Assembly: GCF_014641855.1 (NCBI RefSeq)
Contig: NZ_BMII01000027.1
Coordinates: 1 to 64,000, forward strand
Direction of reading: 5' to 3'
Length of the DNA stretch: 64,000 bases
DNA from: Shewanella inventionis
GTDB lineage: Bacteria > Pseudomonadota > Gammaproteobacteria > Enterobacterales > Shewanellaceae
Both the position numbers and the translations under genes were made by a program. The number at the start of each line of letters is the position of its first letter. Position 1 is the stretch's first letter. Positions 47,162-56,872 of this stretch are shown here, in pieces. The notes beneath the pieces were generated by a model. That model worked only from the letters and a program-made list of their open reading frames with translations. It was not told where the DNA came from and did no database searches.

Positions 47162-47770
47162 ATGGAACATTATATTAGTTTGTTAATTCGCTCCGTTTTC
47201 ATTGAAAACATGGCGCTAGCGTTCTTCTTAGGTATGTGTACTTTCCTAGCTGTGTCTAAGAAAGTAACTACTGCGATGGGCCTAGGTGTTGCAGTTATCG
47301 TGGTACTGGCTATTTCGGTTCCTGCTAACCAAATTATTTATCAAGGTTTACTTGCTCCTGGCGCTTTAGCTTGGGCTGGTGTGCCTGATGCTGATTTGAG
47401 CTTCTTGAAGTTCATCACCTTTATCGGTGTGATTGCAGCACTTGTACAAATTTTGGAAATGGCGTTAGACAAATATTTTCCACCTTTGTACAACGCGTTA
47501 GGTATTTTCTTACCTTTGATTACCGTGAACTGTGCGATTTTTGGTGCAGTATCTTTCATGGTAGAACGTGATTACAACCTAGGCGAGAGCGTGGTATTTG
47601 GTATCGGCTCTGGTATTGGTTGGGCATTGGCAATTGTATTGCTAGCCGGTATTCGCGAAAAGATGAAATATTCTGACGTGCCAAATGGCTTGCGTGGCTT
47701 AGGTATTACCTTTGTAACCGCAGGTCTTATGGCTCTAGGTTTCATGTCATTCTCTGGTGTTTCTCTTTAA
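47162..47770 (+). CDS. nqrE: Na+-NQR subunit E
   Basis: A 202-residue membrane subunit, sister of NqrD, with opposite topology. It has [19 protein letters not shown] near the N-terminus and [21 protein letters not shown] in the middle; Cys26 and Cys120 are the expected iron-cluster ligands. It is followed by nqrF after 48 bases. Confidence 0.95.
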   Translation: MEHYISLLIRSVFIENMALAFFLGMCTFLAVSKKVTTAMGLGVAVIVVLAISVPANQIIYQGLLAPGALAWAGVPDADLSFLKFITFIGVIAALVQILEMALDKYFPPLYNALGIFLPLITVNCAIFGAVSFMVERDYNLGESVVFGIGSGIGWALAIVLLAGIREKMKYSDVPNGLRGLGITFVTAGLMALGFMSFSGVSL

Positions 47771-47818
47771 GAAAAGCATTGAGACGACGCATTAATTTGA
47801 ACCTTTAAGGATAAGTGA

Positions 47819-49066
47819 ATGGGTATTCTTGAATCTACTCCAATAGATGTATATCTAGGTGTGAGTATGTTTACTGTGATTGTATTAGTGTTGGTGTTAG
47901 TGATTTTATTCGCTAAGTCAAAACTAGTTGCAAGCGGTGATATCACTATTGGTATTAACGGTGACACAGATAAAGCAATTAAAACTGGCGCAGGCGGCAA
48001 GTTACTTGGCGTATTAGCTGACAACGGTATTTTCGTATCAAGTGCGTGTGGTGGCGGTGGCTCATGTGGTCAGTGTCGTGTACACATTAAATCAGGCGGT
48101 GGTGATATTCTGCCTACTGAACTTGATCACATTAGTAAAGGTGAAGCACGTCAAGGCTGTCGTTTATCTTGTCAGGTTAACGTTAAATCTGACATGGAAA
48201 TCGAACTTGACGAAGAAATCTTCGGCATCAAGAAATGGGAATGTGAAGTTATCTCTAACGATAACAAAGCAACGTTCATTAAAGAACTTAAGCTGCAAAT
48301 CCCTGATGGTGAATCTGTACCTTTCCGCGCCGGTGGTTATATTCAGATTGAAGCGCCAGCTCACCATGTTAAATACGCTGATTTCGATGTACCAGCAAAA
48401 TACCGTGGCGACTGGGAACACTTTGGTTTCTTTAAATTAGAGTCTAAAGTTGACGAAGAAACCATTCGTGCATACTCAATGGCTAACTACCCAGAAGAGT
48501 TTGGTATTATTATGTTGAACGTGCGTATTGCTACGCCACCGCCACGTAATTTAACCCTACCTTGTGGTAAAATGTCTTCGTACATTTGGAGCTTAAAAGC
48601 TGGCGATAAAGTCACAATTTCAGGCCCATTTGGTGAGTTCTTCGCTAAAGATACCGATGCTGAAATGGTATTTATTGGTGGTGGTGCCGGTATGGCTCCA
48701 ATGCGTTCTCACATTTTTGACCAATTAAAGCGTCTTAAATCAAAACGTAAAATGAGCTTCTGGTACGGTGCACGTTCTAAGCGTGAAATGTTCTACGTTG
48801 AAGACTTTGACGGCCTAGCAGCTGAAAATGATAACTTTAAGTGGCATGTTGCGTTATCTGATCCGCAAGCTGAAGATAACTGGACCGGTTACACTGGTTT
48901 TATCCATAACGTATTGTACGAGAACTACTTACGTGACCACGATGCGCCAGAAGATTGTGAGTTCTACATGTGTGGACCTCCAATGATGAACGCAGCGGTA
49001 ATTGGTATGCTAAAAGACTTAGGCGTTGAAGACGAAAACATCTTACTCGATGATTTCGGTGGCTAA
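47819..49066 (+). CDS. nqrF: Na+-NQR subunit F, NADH-oxidising flavoprotein
   Basis: The electron-entry subunit. The 415-residue product has an N-terminal membrane helix ([15 protein letters not shown]), a plant-type [2Fe-2S] domain with Cys77-x5-Cys83-x2-Cys86 and Cys118 ([11 protein letters not shown] and GCRLSCQV), then a ferredoxin-reductase domain with [11 protein letters not shown] (FAD), [17 protein letters not shown] and [10 protein letters not shown] (NADH). Length is slightly above the usual 407. Confidence 0.96.
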   Translation: MGILESTPIDVYLGVSMFTVIVLVLVLVILFAKSKLVASGDITIGINGDTDKAIKTGAGGKLLGVLADNGIFVSSACGGGGSCGQCRVHIKSGGGDILPTELDHISKGEARQGCRLSCQVNVKSDMEIELDEEIFGIKKWECEVISNDNKATFIKELKLQIPDGESVPFRAGGYIQIEAPAHHVKYADFDVPAKYRGDWEHFGFFKLESKVDEETIRAYSMANYPEEFGIIMLNVRIATPPPRNLTLPCGKMSSYIWSLKAGDKVTISGPFGEFFAKDTDAEMVFIGGGAGMAPMRSHIFDQLKRLKSKRKMSFWYGARSKREMFYVEDFDGLAAENDNFKWHVALSDPQAEDNWTGYTGFIHNVLYENYLRDHDAPEDCEFYMCGPPMMNAAVIGMLKDLGVEDENILLDDFGG

Positions 49067-49100
49067 TGAGTTAACTCATTACATTGACAAGTAAGTCATG

Positions 49101-49159
49101 AAATTGCAGCAATGCAGACAGGGTGTTAAATCACGAGTCTGCAAGCTGCAATTTTTTTT
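49101..49159 (+). terminator. Long hairpin terminator after nqrF
   Basis: AAATTGCAGC/GCTGCAATTT plus inner GCAGAC/GTCTGC stems with a 17-nt loop, then a T-run. It ends about 15 bases before the flavin transferase start, so that gene is partly insulated from nqrF. Confidence 0.85.
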
Positions 49160-49173
49160 ATTGATTTTAACCA

Positions 49174-50199
49174 GTGAAATTAGACATGATCGTAAATGCT
49201 ATTAAGTTGTTGTTAACATCGTTATTGTTGGTTGGTATGAGCGCTTGTAGCTCACCTGAACCTATTATTTCTTTGTCTGGTAGCACAATGGGGACCACTT
49301 ACCATGTAAAAGTTGTGCCTAACGATAGCCTACCAGAAGCGCAATTATTGCAAGCCGAAATAGACATGGCGCTAGAAGTCGTTAACGAGCAAATGTCCAC
49401 TTACCGACCAAACTCGGAATTATCAAAGTTTAATCAGTTGCAGGTAAAGCAAAGCGTTAAAGTGTCTGCCGATACGCTTAAAGTGATTAATGAGGGTATA
49501 CGTCTACACCAAGAAACCGATGGTGCACTAGATATCACCTTAGGGCCATTGGTTAATTTATGGGGATTTGGTCCTGATAAGCGGCCAACATCGGTACCCA
49601 CTCAGGCGCAAATCGACTCCGCCAAAACTAAAATGGGCATTAATGAATTATCGATAGATGGGGTGATGTTAACTAAGCATAATGCCGATTTGTATGTTGA
49701 TTTATCATCAATAGCTAAAGGCTTTGGTGTGGATAAAATTGCTGCAATTTTAGATAAATACAATGCCAGTGGTTATTTGGTCGAGATTGGTGGCGAGTTA
49801 AATGTTAAAGGCACCAAAGCAGACGGTGTTGCCTGGCGCATTGCTGTTGAGCAACCCACTGATGAAGGTCAAGCTGTGCAGCAAGTTATTGAGCCAGGAA
49901 CCATGTCGATGGCGACTTCTGGTGACTACCGTAATTTTTACGAAGAGAATGGCGAACGTTTTTCACATTTAATTGATCCTCGTAGCGGATATCCGATTAA
50001 GCATAAACTTGCTTCTGCAACCGTGCTACACTCTAGTTGTATGACCGCAGATGGATATGCCACCGCCATGATGGTGTTAGGTACACAAGCTTCGTTGGCA
50101 CTTGCTAAAGAAAAGAATTTAGCAATAATGCTGATTGAAAAGCAGGAGCAAGGTTTTAAGGTCCATTACAGTGATGCATTTAAGGCATATGTAAAATAA
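49174..50199 (+). CDS. apbE: FAD:protein FMN transferase (ApbE family)
   Basis: This enzyme attaches FMN to threonines of NqrB and NqrC (SGAT motifs). The 341-residue product has a lipobox (VGMSACSSPE, Cys25), and the family motifs SGSTMGTTYHVKV, the ALDITLGPLVNLWGFGP loop, YVDLSSIAKGFGVDKIA and SHLIDPRSGYPIKH. It starts with a GTG at 49174; an ATG four codons later (49186) is also possible. Location right after nqrF fits its job. Confidence 0.93.
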   Translation: MKLDMIVNAIKLLLTSLLLVGMSACSSPEPIISLSGSTMGTTYHVKVVPNDSLPEAQLLQAEIDMALEVVNEQMSTYRPNSELSKFNQLQVKQSVKVSADTLKVINEGIRLHQETDGALDITLGPLVNLWGFGPDKRPTSVPTQAQIDSAKTKMGINELSIDGVMLTKHNADLYVDLSSIAKGFGVDKIAAILDKYNASGYLVEIGGELNVKGTKADGVAWRIAVEQPTDEGQAVQQVIEPGTMSMATSGDYRNFYEENGERFSHLIDPRSGYPIKHKLASATVLHSSCMTADGYATAMMVLGTQASLALAKEKNLAIMLIEKQEQGFKVHYSDAFKAYVK

Positions 50200-50259
50200 T
50201 CTGGAATAGGGTTTGCTAATGCTTAAGCCCTGCCTAGAATATGTTAATTGGAGTTGGTT

Positions 50260-50484
50260 ATGAGCACATTTATTGCAGCATTTGTGGTATTGTTAATTTT
50301 TTTCTTGTTGATGTCTGTCGGTTATATCGTGAAAAAGAAAGCGGTAGAAGGCAGTTGTGGTGGTTTAGGTGTGCTCGGTATTGAAAAAGCATGCGACTGT
50401 GATGACCCATGTGATGCGCGTAAGTTGCGCATGCAAAAAGAGCAAGAGCGCAAAGACATGCTCAATCAAAACAGAATTATTTAA
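50260..50484 (+). CDS. nqrM: Na+-NQR maturation protein NqrM
   Basis: A 74-residue protein with one N-terminal membrane helix (FIAAFVVLLIFFLLMSVGYIV) and a cytoplasmic tail with four cysteines (in GSCGG, EKACDCDDPC), characteristic of NqrM, which delivers iron to the NqrD/E site. The ATG at 50260 has GGAG seven bases upstream; a TTG at 50248 lacks one. It follows apbE. Confidence 0.93.
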   Translation: MSTFIAAFVVLLIFFLLMSVGYIVKKKAVEGSCGGLGVLGIEKACDCDDPCDARKLRMQKEQERKDMLNQNRII

Positions 50485-50523
50485 TTTGTATTGCGTATCA
50501 TTTTATAGCTTACAATGTAAAGA

Positions 50524-50547
50524 GCCTTCATTATGAAGGCTTTTTTT
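50524..50547 (+). terminator. Terminator of nqrM
   Basis: GCCTTCA/TGAAGGC with a 3-nt loop and seven T residues. Confidence 0.88.
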
Positions 50548-50583
50548 ATGCGAGTTTAATACAGTAGAGTTACAAAGCTTAGT

Positions 50584-50602
50584 TATAATGATAATGGTTA
50601 TC
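50584..50602. promoter_or_regulatory. Fur-box-like operator upstream of bfr
   Basis: TATAATGATAATGGTTATC agrees with the 19-base Fur consensus GATAATGATAATCATTATC at 16 positions. It lies about 105 bases before the first bacterioferritin start, so iron-dependent control is likely. Confidence 0.75.
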
Positions 50603-50706
50603 AATTGTAAGTTGGTGAAATTAAAGGAAAATTTGCCTTTGCCTCTACATTGTTCTATTCTGTAGTGAATTGATCGAGATCAAACTTTTTATCAAGGGAC
50701 AATACT

Positions 50707-51177
50707 ATGAAAGGTCATCCTAAAGTTATCAGCCAGCTTAATCGCGTGCTCACCTGCGAGCTGACAGCAATTAACCAGTACTTTTTGCATGCGCGTATGT
50801 TTAAGCATTGGGGTTTAGAAAAGCTGAATGAAAAAGAGTATAAAAAGTCGATTCAAGACATGAAGCATGCTGACAAACTGATTGAACGAGTATTGTTTCT
50901 TGAAGGATTACCTAATCTGCAGCAATTAGATAAGTTACGTATTGGTGAGCATGCAGAAGAAATGCTCAGCTGTGATTTACAAGCTGTAACCGAGCAGATA
51001 AGCCTTTTACGTGAAGCCATTTCTGTGTGTGAAACTGAGCAAGATTACGTTAGCCGTGATCTGCTTGAGGATTTACTAGAAGACGAAGAAGAACATTTAG
51101 ATTGGATTGAGTCACAACAAGGGCTCATCGTCCAAACCGGTATTCAAAACTATCTTCAATCACAAATTAACGACTAA
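50707..51177 (+). CDS. bfr: Bacterioferritin, haem-type subunit
   Basis: Iron-storage subunit of 156 residues, starting MKGHPKVISQLNRVLTCELTAINQYFLHARMFKHWG, close to E. coli Bfr. The haem-binding Met52 is present. Of the ferroxidase ligands, Glu18, His54, Glu127 and His130 are kept, but position 51 is Asp rather than Glu and position 94 is Val rather than Glu, so its diiron site looks impaired. It is followed by a second subunit after 11 bases. Two-subunit bacterioferritins are known in Neisseria and Pseudomonas; co-assembly is inferred. Confidence 0.93.
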   Translation: MKGHPKVISQLNRVLTCELTAINQYFLHARMFKHWGLEKLNEKEYKKSIQDMKHADKLIERVLFLEGLPNLQQLDKLRIGEHAEEMLSCDLQAVTEQISLLREAISVCETEQDYVSRDLLEDLLEDEEEHLDWIESQQGLIVQTGIQNYLQSQIND

Positions 51178-51188
51178 TAGGATTTATC

Positions 51189-51656
51189 ATGAAAGGCAAT
51201 CCAGAAGTTATCGACGCCCTAAACCTACTGTTAACTGGCGAATTATCTGCAATGGACCAGTACTTTGTTCATGCTCATATGTACGAAGATTGGGGATTTA
51301 ACGAATTATATACCCGTATTTTGCATGAGTCTGATGACGAAAAATTACATGCAGCAAAACTTGTTCAACGTATTTTATTTCTTGAAGGCACACCTGATGT
51401 GGCTAGTCGTGAAGCATTAAACATCGGTAAAGATGTGCAAGAAATGCTTAAAAACGATTTAGAGTATGAATACAAGGTCGCAAACGATTTACGTAAAGTG
51501 ATTAAGTTATGTGAAGAAAAGGCCGATTACCAAACTCGTGAAATCTTAGAAGTGTTGCTAGATGATACTGAATCAGATCACATGTACTGGTTAGAAAAGC
51601 AATTAGGTTTAATTGACCGTGTAGGCTTGCAAAACTACCTACAAAAGCAAATGTAA
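51189..51656 (+). CDS. bfr: Bacterioferritin, ferroxidase-type subunit
   Basis: A 155-residue second subunit, starting MKGNPEVIDALNLLLTGELSAMDQYFVHAHMY. Ferroxidase ligands Glu18, Glu51, His54, Glu94 and the late E-x2-H (DDTESDH, one residue longer than E. coli) are intact, but position 52 is Lys, not the haem Met. So this subunit should be catalytic and non-haem, the reverse of its partner. A strong terminator follows. Confidence 0.93.
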   Translation: MKGNPEVIDALNLLLTGELSAMDQYFVHAHMYEDWGFNELYTRILHESDDEKLHAAKLVQRILFLEGTPDVASREALNIGKDVQEMLKNDLEYEYKVANDLRKVIKLCEEKADYQTREILEVLLDDTESDHMYWLEKQLGLIDRVGLQNYLQKQM

Positions 51657-51680
51657 TTTATTGCTATATGCGACGTAATC

Positions 51681-51708
51681 AAAAGCCCAACTGTGTTTGG
51701 GCTTTTTT
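51681..51708 (+). terminator. Terminator of the bfr pair
   Basis: AAAAGCCCAA/TTGGGCTTTT with a 6-nt loop and a T-run. Confidence 0.88.
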
Positions 51709-51725
51709 GTGTCTGATTGATTGAA

Positions 51726-51745
51726 TACTGTTTTTATATACAGTA
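51726..51745. promoter_or_regulatory. LexA (SOS) box of dinB
   Basis: TACTG-TTTTTATATA-CAGTA is an almost ideal gamma-proteobacterial SOS box. It lies 39 bases before the dinB start. Confidence 0.85.
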
Positions 51746-51783
51746 ACATGTGATTAGTTTAAATATTCAGTGATGGTTTAATA

Positions 51784-52863
51784 ATGCGTAAAATCATTCA
51801 CATTGATATGGATTGTTATTTTGCGGCTGTGGAAATGCGTGATTTTCCTGAGTTACGGGGAAAACCCATTGCCGTTGGCGGCAGAAGCGATCGCCGTGGT
51901 GTGATTAGTACATGCAATTATGAAGCTCGTCACTTTGGTGTACGAAGCGCAATGTCCAGTTATCAGGCCCTTCAATTGTGCCCTCATTTGGTGTTAGTCC
52001 CGGGGCGCATGGATGTTTATAAGTCTGTTTCATTACAAATCCGTGAGATTTTTCATCGCTACACTGATTTAGTCGAACCTTTGTCATTAGATGAAGCCTA
52101 CCTCGATGTGACTGATTGCGATGCCCACCAGGGCAGTGCAACTTTAATCGCTCGCGCTATTCGTGATGAGATTTTTGCCGTTACAGGGTTAACCGCATCT
52201 GCTGGTGTCGCGCCAATAAAGTTTTTAGCCAAAATTGCCTCAGATTTAAATAAACCCAATGGCCAATTTGTAATCACTCCCAACCAAATCAGCGACTTTG
52301 TAAGGGACTTACCTTTGAGTAAAATCCCTGGCGTGGGTAAAGTAACCTCTAAAAAACTGGCTGATATTGGCTTATCCACCTGTTATGACGTACAGCAGTA
52401 TCCCCAAGCTAAATTGATTGATGCCTTTGGTAAATTTGGCCGCGTATTGATTGAGCGTGCTCAAGGCATTGATCCTCGGCAAATTAGCCCTCACAGAGTA
52501 CGTAAATCAGTTGGTGTTGAAACTACATTGGCTAAAGACATTTTTACCCTAGAGCAATGCCATCAAGTTTTACCGCAACTTATTCAAGAATTGAGCGCTC
52601 GGGTACATCGAAGTGCTAAAGAACGTAAAATTCATAAGCAGGTGGTGAAATTGAAATTTAATGATTTTAAACAAACCACGATAGAACATCGCAGTGATGA
52701 AATTTCAATCAATATGTTTCATGAGTTACTGCAACAAGCTTTACAGCGAAGCCATGGACGAGGTATTCGGTTACTGGGTGTGAGTGTTGGCCTAGCTGAC
52801 ATAACAACAAATAATTCAGATGTTAATACCCATCAAATTACCCAACTGGATTTACAGTTTTAA
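51784..52863 (+). CDS. dinB: DNA polymerase IV (DinB)
   Basis: A Y-family translesion polymerase of 359 residues. Seen: [29 protein letters not shown] (palm, first Asp), [14 protein letters not shown] (fingers), [10 protein letters not shown] (catalytic Asp-Glu), the [18 protein letters not shown] helix-hairpin-helix and a little-finger domain ending [13 protein letters not shown]. It is under an SOS box. It is followed by a palindromic element. Confidence 0.96.
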   Translation: MRKIIHIDMDCYFAAVEMRDFPELRGKPIAVGGRSDRRGVISTCNYEARHFGVRSAMSSYQALQLCPHLVLVPGRMDVYKSVSLQIREIFHRYTDLVEPLSLDEAYLDVTDCDAHQGSATLIARAIRDEIFAVTGLTASAGVAPIKFLAKIASDLNKPNGQFVITPNQISDFVRDLPLSKIPGVGKVTSKKLADIGLSTCYDVQQYPQAKLIDAFGKFGRVLIERAQGIDPRQISPHRVRKSVGVETTLAKDIFTLEQCHQVLPQLIQELSARVHRSAKERKIHKQVVKLKFNDFKQTTIEHRSDEISINMFHELLQQALQRSHGRGIRLLGVSVGLADITTNNSDVNTHQITQLDLQF

Positions 52864-52876
52864 AGATGTTTGTATT

Positions 52877-53047
52877 TATACCCAATCGACCTAGCGATTT
52901 CAGCAAGAGTTTACACTCGTTTAGGCAAGGCATTGATTGTAGGTAATGGTTGTTCCCTTTCCAAAATCAATAACAAAGAATAAACGCGGCTAGTATTGAA
53001 AACACGGTGAAGCTCTCAAACACGTATCTTCTAGTTGATTGGGTATA
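52877..53047. mobile_element. MITE-like element with TATACCCAATC ends
   Basis: TATACCCAATCGACCTAG at the left and CTAGTTGATTGGGTATA at the right are inverted with one substitution and one gap. About 171 bases, no ORF of note. It lies between the dinB stop and the shared terminator of the convergent pepD gene, so it is again a 3' insertion beside a terminator. Confidence 0.75.
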
Positions 53048-53048
53048 C

Positions 53049-53078
53049 AATAAAGGCGACATCATTGTCGCCTTTATT
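53049..53078. terminator. Terminator between dinB and pepD
   Basis: AATAAAGGCGAC/GTCGCCTTTATT, a 12-bp stem with a 6-nt loop, near-symmetrical, so it can serve both convergent genes. Confidence 0.85.
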
Positions 53079-53112
53079 GCTAGTATTGCTAACGTTAAAA
53101 TAAATAACCCAT

Positions 53113-54576
53113 TTATGCAGCTTTTGCTGGGATGCGTGCTAATACGGCTAGTAGTAGCTCCCAATATTGGCCCACAGTTGTAATGTTTACCATCTCATCT
53201 GGGCTATGTGGATAACGAATGGTTGGGCCAATCGATACCATGTCCATGTGAGGGTATGGCTCTTTAAATAAACCACATTCAAGACCAGCATGGATAACCA
53301 TTATGGTTGGATCTTTTTTGTAAATATCATTGTAGGTGTCACGTACAATCGCCATTACAGGCGAGCTTGTGTCTGGCTTCCATCCAGGGTAAGCACCGCT
53401 TAAGTCGATACTTGCGCCCGACAGGTTAGCTAGGGCGGTAAGCATGCCTGCGACCTCTTCTCGGCCTGAATCAATTAATGAACGAATAAGGCAAAGCACT
53501 TCAACACTTTCATCTTCGGTACTAATGACACCAACATTGAGCGAGGTTTCGGTCACACCTTCTATTTCGTCACTCATACGAATAACGCCATTGGGGCTTG
53601 CATGAAGTAAATCTATCAGGGTGTTTTGTGCATCTTCGCCCATGACTTTTGTTGGAGGATCAATATCAGCAAGTGCTAATAGCATGCCAGGATCTGCTAC
53701 CGCTAACTCTTCACGAACTAATGCTTGAAACGAAGCTACAGCTTGCTTTAGCGCGTCAATATTCTCGGTTGGTAACATAAAGTGAATATTGGCTTCGCGT
53801 GGGATGGCATTTCGAAGTGAACCGCCTGTAAAACTCACTAACTCTAAAGCTAATTCATCACTGTATTTAAACAAAAAACGAGCTAGAAGTTTGTTTGCAT
53901 TGCCGCGGCCAAGATGAATGTTAACGCCGGAGTGTCCACCTTTTAAACCTGATAAGGTTAGTGAAAAGCTGGCATTGCTATGCTCTGGCGCTTGCCAAGA
54001 CATGGGTACACTGATTTGCGCGTCAACACCACCGGCGCAGCCCATGTAAATTTCGCCTTCTTGTTCTGAATCTGTGTTAATTAAGATTTCAGCATCAAGG
54101 TAGCCGGCTTCTAAACCAAAGGCGCCTGTCATGCCAGCTTCTTCATCAATAGTTAGTAATACTTCGAGTGGCCCATGTTTGATGTCAGTACTGCCAAGTA
54201 CGGCTAATGCTGAAGCCATACCAATACCGTTGTCTGAGCCTAATGTTGTGCCTTTAGCTTTAACCCAGTCGCCGTCAACATAGGCTTCGATTGGATCGGT
54301 TTCAAAATTATGCACTTTGTCGGCATTTTTTTGTGGCACCATATCGATGTGAGCTTGTAGCACCACGGTTTTGCAATTTTCCATTCCCGCCGATGCAGGT
54401 TTACGAATAATAAGGTTACCGACTTTGTCTTCAACTACGGCAAGTCCTTGTGCTTTAGCCCATTGTTGAATATGTTGCGACAACGCATGTTCATGTTTTG
54501 ATGGATGTGGAATTGCACAAATTTGTTCGAACCATTGCCATAGTGGCTGAGGATATAATTGAGTTAATGCAGTCAC
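53113..54576 (-). CDS. pepD: Aminoacyl-histidine dipeptidase PepD (M20)
   Basis: Cytosolic metallopeptidase of the M20 family that splits dipeptides including carnosine-type Xaa-His. The 487-residue product has ICAIPHPSKHE, LQAHIDMVPQ, GSDNGIGMASALAVL and LTIDEEAGMTGAFGL (the metal-ligand motifs in order) and the C-terminal MVIHAGLECGLF and SIGPTIRYPHSPDE. Length is normal. It diverges from the M17 peptidase gene at 54735. Confidence 0.95.
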   Translation of the reverse strand: MTALTQLYPQPLWQWFEQICAIPHPSKHEHALSQHIQQWAKAQGLAVVEDKVGNLIIRKPASAGMENCKTVVLQAHIDMVPQKNADKVHNFETDPIEAYVDGDWVKAKGTTLGSDNGIGMASALAVLGSTDIKHGPLEVLLTIDEEAGMTGAFGLEAGYLDAEILINTDSEQEGEIYMGCAGGVDAQISVPMSWQAPEHSNASFSLTLSGLKGGHSGVNIHLGRGNANKLLARFLFKYSDELALELVSFTGGSLRNAIPREANIHFMLPTENIDALKQAVASFQALVREELAVADPGMLLALADIDPPTKVMGEDAQNTLIDLLHASPNGVIRMSDEIEGVTETSLNVGVISTEDESVEVLCLIRSLIDSGREEVAGMLTALANLSGASIDLSGAYPGWKPDTSSPVMAIVRDTYNDIYKKDPTIMVIHAGLECGLFKEPYPHMDMVSIGPTIRYPHSPDEMVNITTVGQYWELLLAVLARIPAKAA

Positions 54577-54734
54577 GAAACGCCCTCTAAGAAGAATTCA
54601 ATCGGATAATACGGCGTGTATTTTAACATATTCTGTGGCGTTACTTGATATTGGCGCACCAATTTGCCAAGGTTTAGATCATAAATCTGTAAATAATTAT
54701 GAACCCGCAATTTTAAACGTGAATAAGGAATTTT

Positions 54735-56276
54735 ATGTCTCAAACAAATCAAATTGCTCAGGCATTTCAAGTGCCGTTTATCGATGTAACAAATGACGAT
54801 GCCATTTTTGAAGGGGAGGGCTGGGACGCCGTTGTGGTCGTAGCACCAAGATTGGCTGATATTAAGCAGGATGAAATTAATTTACTGGCAGCCCATGCTA
54901 GTCAAATCGATCTGCGCGTCGGTAAAAGTGCGACTTTGTTATTAGCGCCAGGTTTAGCGGGGGGGCGTTTAATTATTTCGCCAGTTGTAGGCGCTGATGA
55001 TGCATACAATGATGTGCGAATTTTTGCTAAAGCGGCCAGAGAAGGGATTGCTATTGCAAAAGCGGCTGGAGCCAGTAAGCCATTGCTTGTTGTACCTAGT
55101 TTGAGTGACTCTCGGTTTAAAAATGCGCAGCAAGTCGCAGCGCTGGCGTGTGGCCAAGAGTTATGGCAACCACTAGAAGCAAGAGAAGCGAAATCATTAG
55201 CCCCAAGTTTTAGCGCCATAGGATTACTCAATAGCGATACTCATAGCTTACTGATTAACGCTGCCGAGTCAGGAAGAGTGCTGGCTCGTGATCTTTGTGG
55301 CACAGAACCAGAACGCATGTCTGCTATTGGTTTTGCTCAATATTGTGTCAATGCTTTTACTGGTAGCGGTTTAACGGTGTCGGTAGTCGATGAACTTGAG
55401 CAACTAAAGCATGATTATCCATTGTTAAGTGCGGTAGGTCGCAGCTCATTTGGTGTGGAACGTCATCACCCGCGAGTGGTAAAACTAGAATATGTTGGCG
55501 AAGGTACTATAACTAAAACTTTATTATTTGCTGGTAAAGGCGTTGTTTACGATACGGGCGGCGCAGACATTAAAGTTGCAGGCTCTATGGCTGGAATGAG
55601 CCGCGATAAAGGCGGCGCGGCAGCCGTTGCTGGACTAATGAAGGCGCTATCTATCCTAAAACCTAAAGGCATTAAAGTGGTGGCAGAGTTAGGGCTAGTG
55701 AGAAACAGTATTGGTAGCGATGCTTTTGTTACCGATGAAATAATACAAAGCCATGCAGGAGTGCGAGTGCGGATTGGTAATACTGATGCCGAGGGTCGAC
55801 TTGTGCTGGCCGATTTATTATCGCATTTGCGTAGTCAAGCTGAGCATGAAGTGAATCCTCAGTTATTTTCAGTTGCAACGCTAACAGGCCATGTCGTTCG
55901 AGCTTATGGCGGCTATACAGCATTGGTAGAGAATTGTGTGGCTAAACAAAAAGGCATAGCAGTTGCTTTAGCTGATGTTGGCGAGCAATGGGGAGAGCCG
56001 TTTGAAGTGTCTCGCCTACGCCCAGAAGATTTTGACAAAGTGGCTGATAAAAATGGTGCTGCAGATGTTGTGTCGTCTAATAATGGCCCGTCATCGATTA
56101 CTGCTCGCGGTCACCAATATCCAGCGGCTTTTCTTTTAAAAGCTTCTGGATTAGCCCAATCTGAGCTGGCATTTACTCATATTTATATCGCGGGTAGTGC
56201 TGTTGAAGGTGATCCTCTTTATGGCAAGCCAACGGCTAACCCTTTGGTTGCTTTATTACAGTTTGGTTTTTTGTGA
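54735..56276 (+). CDS. M17 family leucyl aminopeptidase-like protein
   Basis: The 513-residue product is a second M17 peptidase, distant from PepA at 19286. It has KGVVYDTGGADIKVAGSMAGMSRDKGGAAAVAG and [14 protein letters not shown], the metal-binding and catalytic signatures. The position of the first metal ligand (Lys in GKGVVYDTGG) is kept, so it should be active. Substrate is unknown. The ATG has AAGGAATTTT before it. A small-peptide turnover role with the divergent pepD is possible. Confidence 0.88.
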   Translation: MSQTNQIAQAFQVPFIDVTNDDAIFEGEGWDAVVVVAPRLADIKQDEINLLAAHASQIDLRVGKSATLLLAPGLAGGRLIISPVVGADDAYNDVRIFAKAAREGIAIAKAAGASKPLLVVPSLSDSRFKNAQQVAALACGQELWQPLEAREAKSLAPSFSAIGLLNSDTHSLLINAAESGRVLARDLCGTEPERMSAIGFAQYCVNAFTGSGLTVSVVDELEQLKHDYPLLSAVGRSSFGVERHHPRVVKLEYVGEGTITKTLLFAGKGVVYDTGGADIKVAGSMAGMSRDKGGAAAVAGLMKALSILKPKGIKVVAELGLVRNSIGSDAFVTDEIIQSHAGVRVRIGNTDAEGRLVLADLLSHLRSQAEHEVNPQLFSVATLTGHVVRAYGGYTALVENCVAKQKGIAVALADVGEQWGEPFEVSRLRPEDFDKVADKNGAADVVSSNNGPSSITARGHQYPAAFLLKASGLAQSELAFTHIYIAGSAVEGDPLYGKPTANPLVALLQFGFL

Positions 56277-56421
56277 TAAGGATTTGGTTTAATCAATTGT
56301 TTTGTATCAGTTTTATTTTTGCGTCACAAGCTGTTAACAATAATAACACATAGTTTTAGTGTGCCAAATTGGTAATTAAATAACTTTTAATGACATTTTT
56401 GTGAATTCAATCAAATAATAC

Positions 56422-56449
56422 TTGTAATTAAATTACAGTTTTGTATAAT
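56422..56449 (+). promoter_or_regulatory. Sigma-70-like promoter of the small transcription unit
   Basis: TTGTAA at 56422-56427, a 16-base spacer and a perfect TATAAT at 56444-56449. Transcription would begin about 56456. Confidence 0.65.
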
Positions 56450-56456
56450 TCTTTTC

Positions 56457-56621
56457 GTCGGCAAGCAGTGTGATTGTCGGCTCTAGTTAATCCAGGATGG
56501 ATATAGCCTCCAAGGATCTGAGTGACAAGTTGTCTCAACGGATTTGAGAAATGTACGTTCCAAGGAACCGAGCCAAGCTTTACTAGGTTTATGCAACTTA
56601 ACTTTTATTCAGGAGAAGACC
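56457..56621 (+). ncRNA. Structured 5' leader of the 31-codon ORF
   Basis: From about the predicted start of transcription to the ORF there are 165 bases with several local hairpins: GAGTGACA/TTGTCTC, CTCAA/TTTGAG and GTTCC-AA-GGAAC. A GTCGGC motif occurs twice near its 5' end. I do not recognise it as a known riboswitch or leader. It might be a cis-regulatory RNA for the small ORF. Confidence 0.4.
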
Positions 56622-56717
56622 ATGTCTTATACAGGTAACGGCAAAATTTATTGGCAAAACACTTGGTTTGCTGATGTATCAGTTTTACGTGGCGGTATTT
56701 TCGCCATGAAACTTTAA
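56622..56717 (+). CDS. Small protein of 31 residues (candidate)
   Basis: The ORF reads MSYTGNGKIY, then WQNTWFADVS and VLRGGIFAMKL. It has AGGAG six bases before the ATG, a strong site for a small protein, and lies in its own promoter-to-terminator unit. It is aromatic-rich (Y, W, F). I do not recognise the product; it could be a leader peptide, a small membrane-associated protein or a spurious ORF. The stop codon lies in an 8-bp inverted repeat (CTTTAAGA/TCTTAAAG, 56712-56735). Confidence 0.5.
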   Translation: MSYTGNGKIYWQNTWFADVSVLRGGIFAMKL

Positions 56718-56872
56718 GAATTGACCCTCTTAAAGTCGCTTTAATATCCATCAACCTTTTGTTCGTCTCGTTTGACGTTTTAGACAAGGTGGTAAGTTAG
56801 TTAATTTATCGCCACATCACGTTAAGTGATGTTAGCTTTCCTTTCCCCATATGGGATGCTTGTAACATGTCT

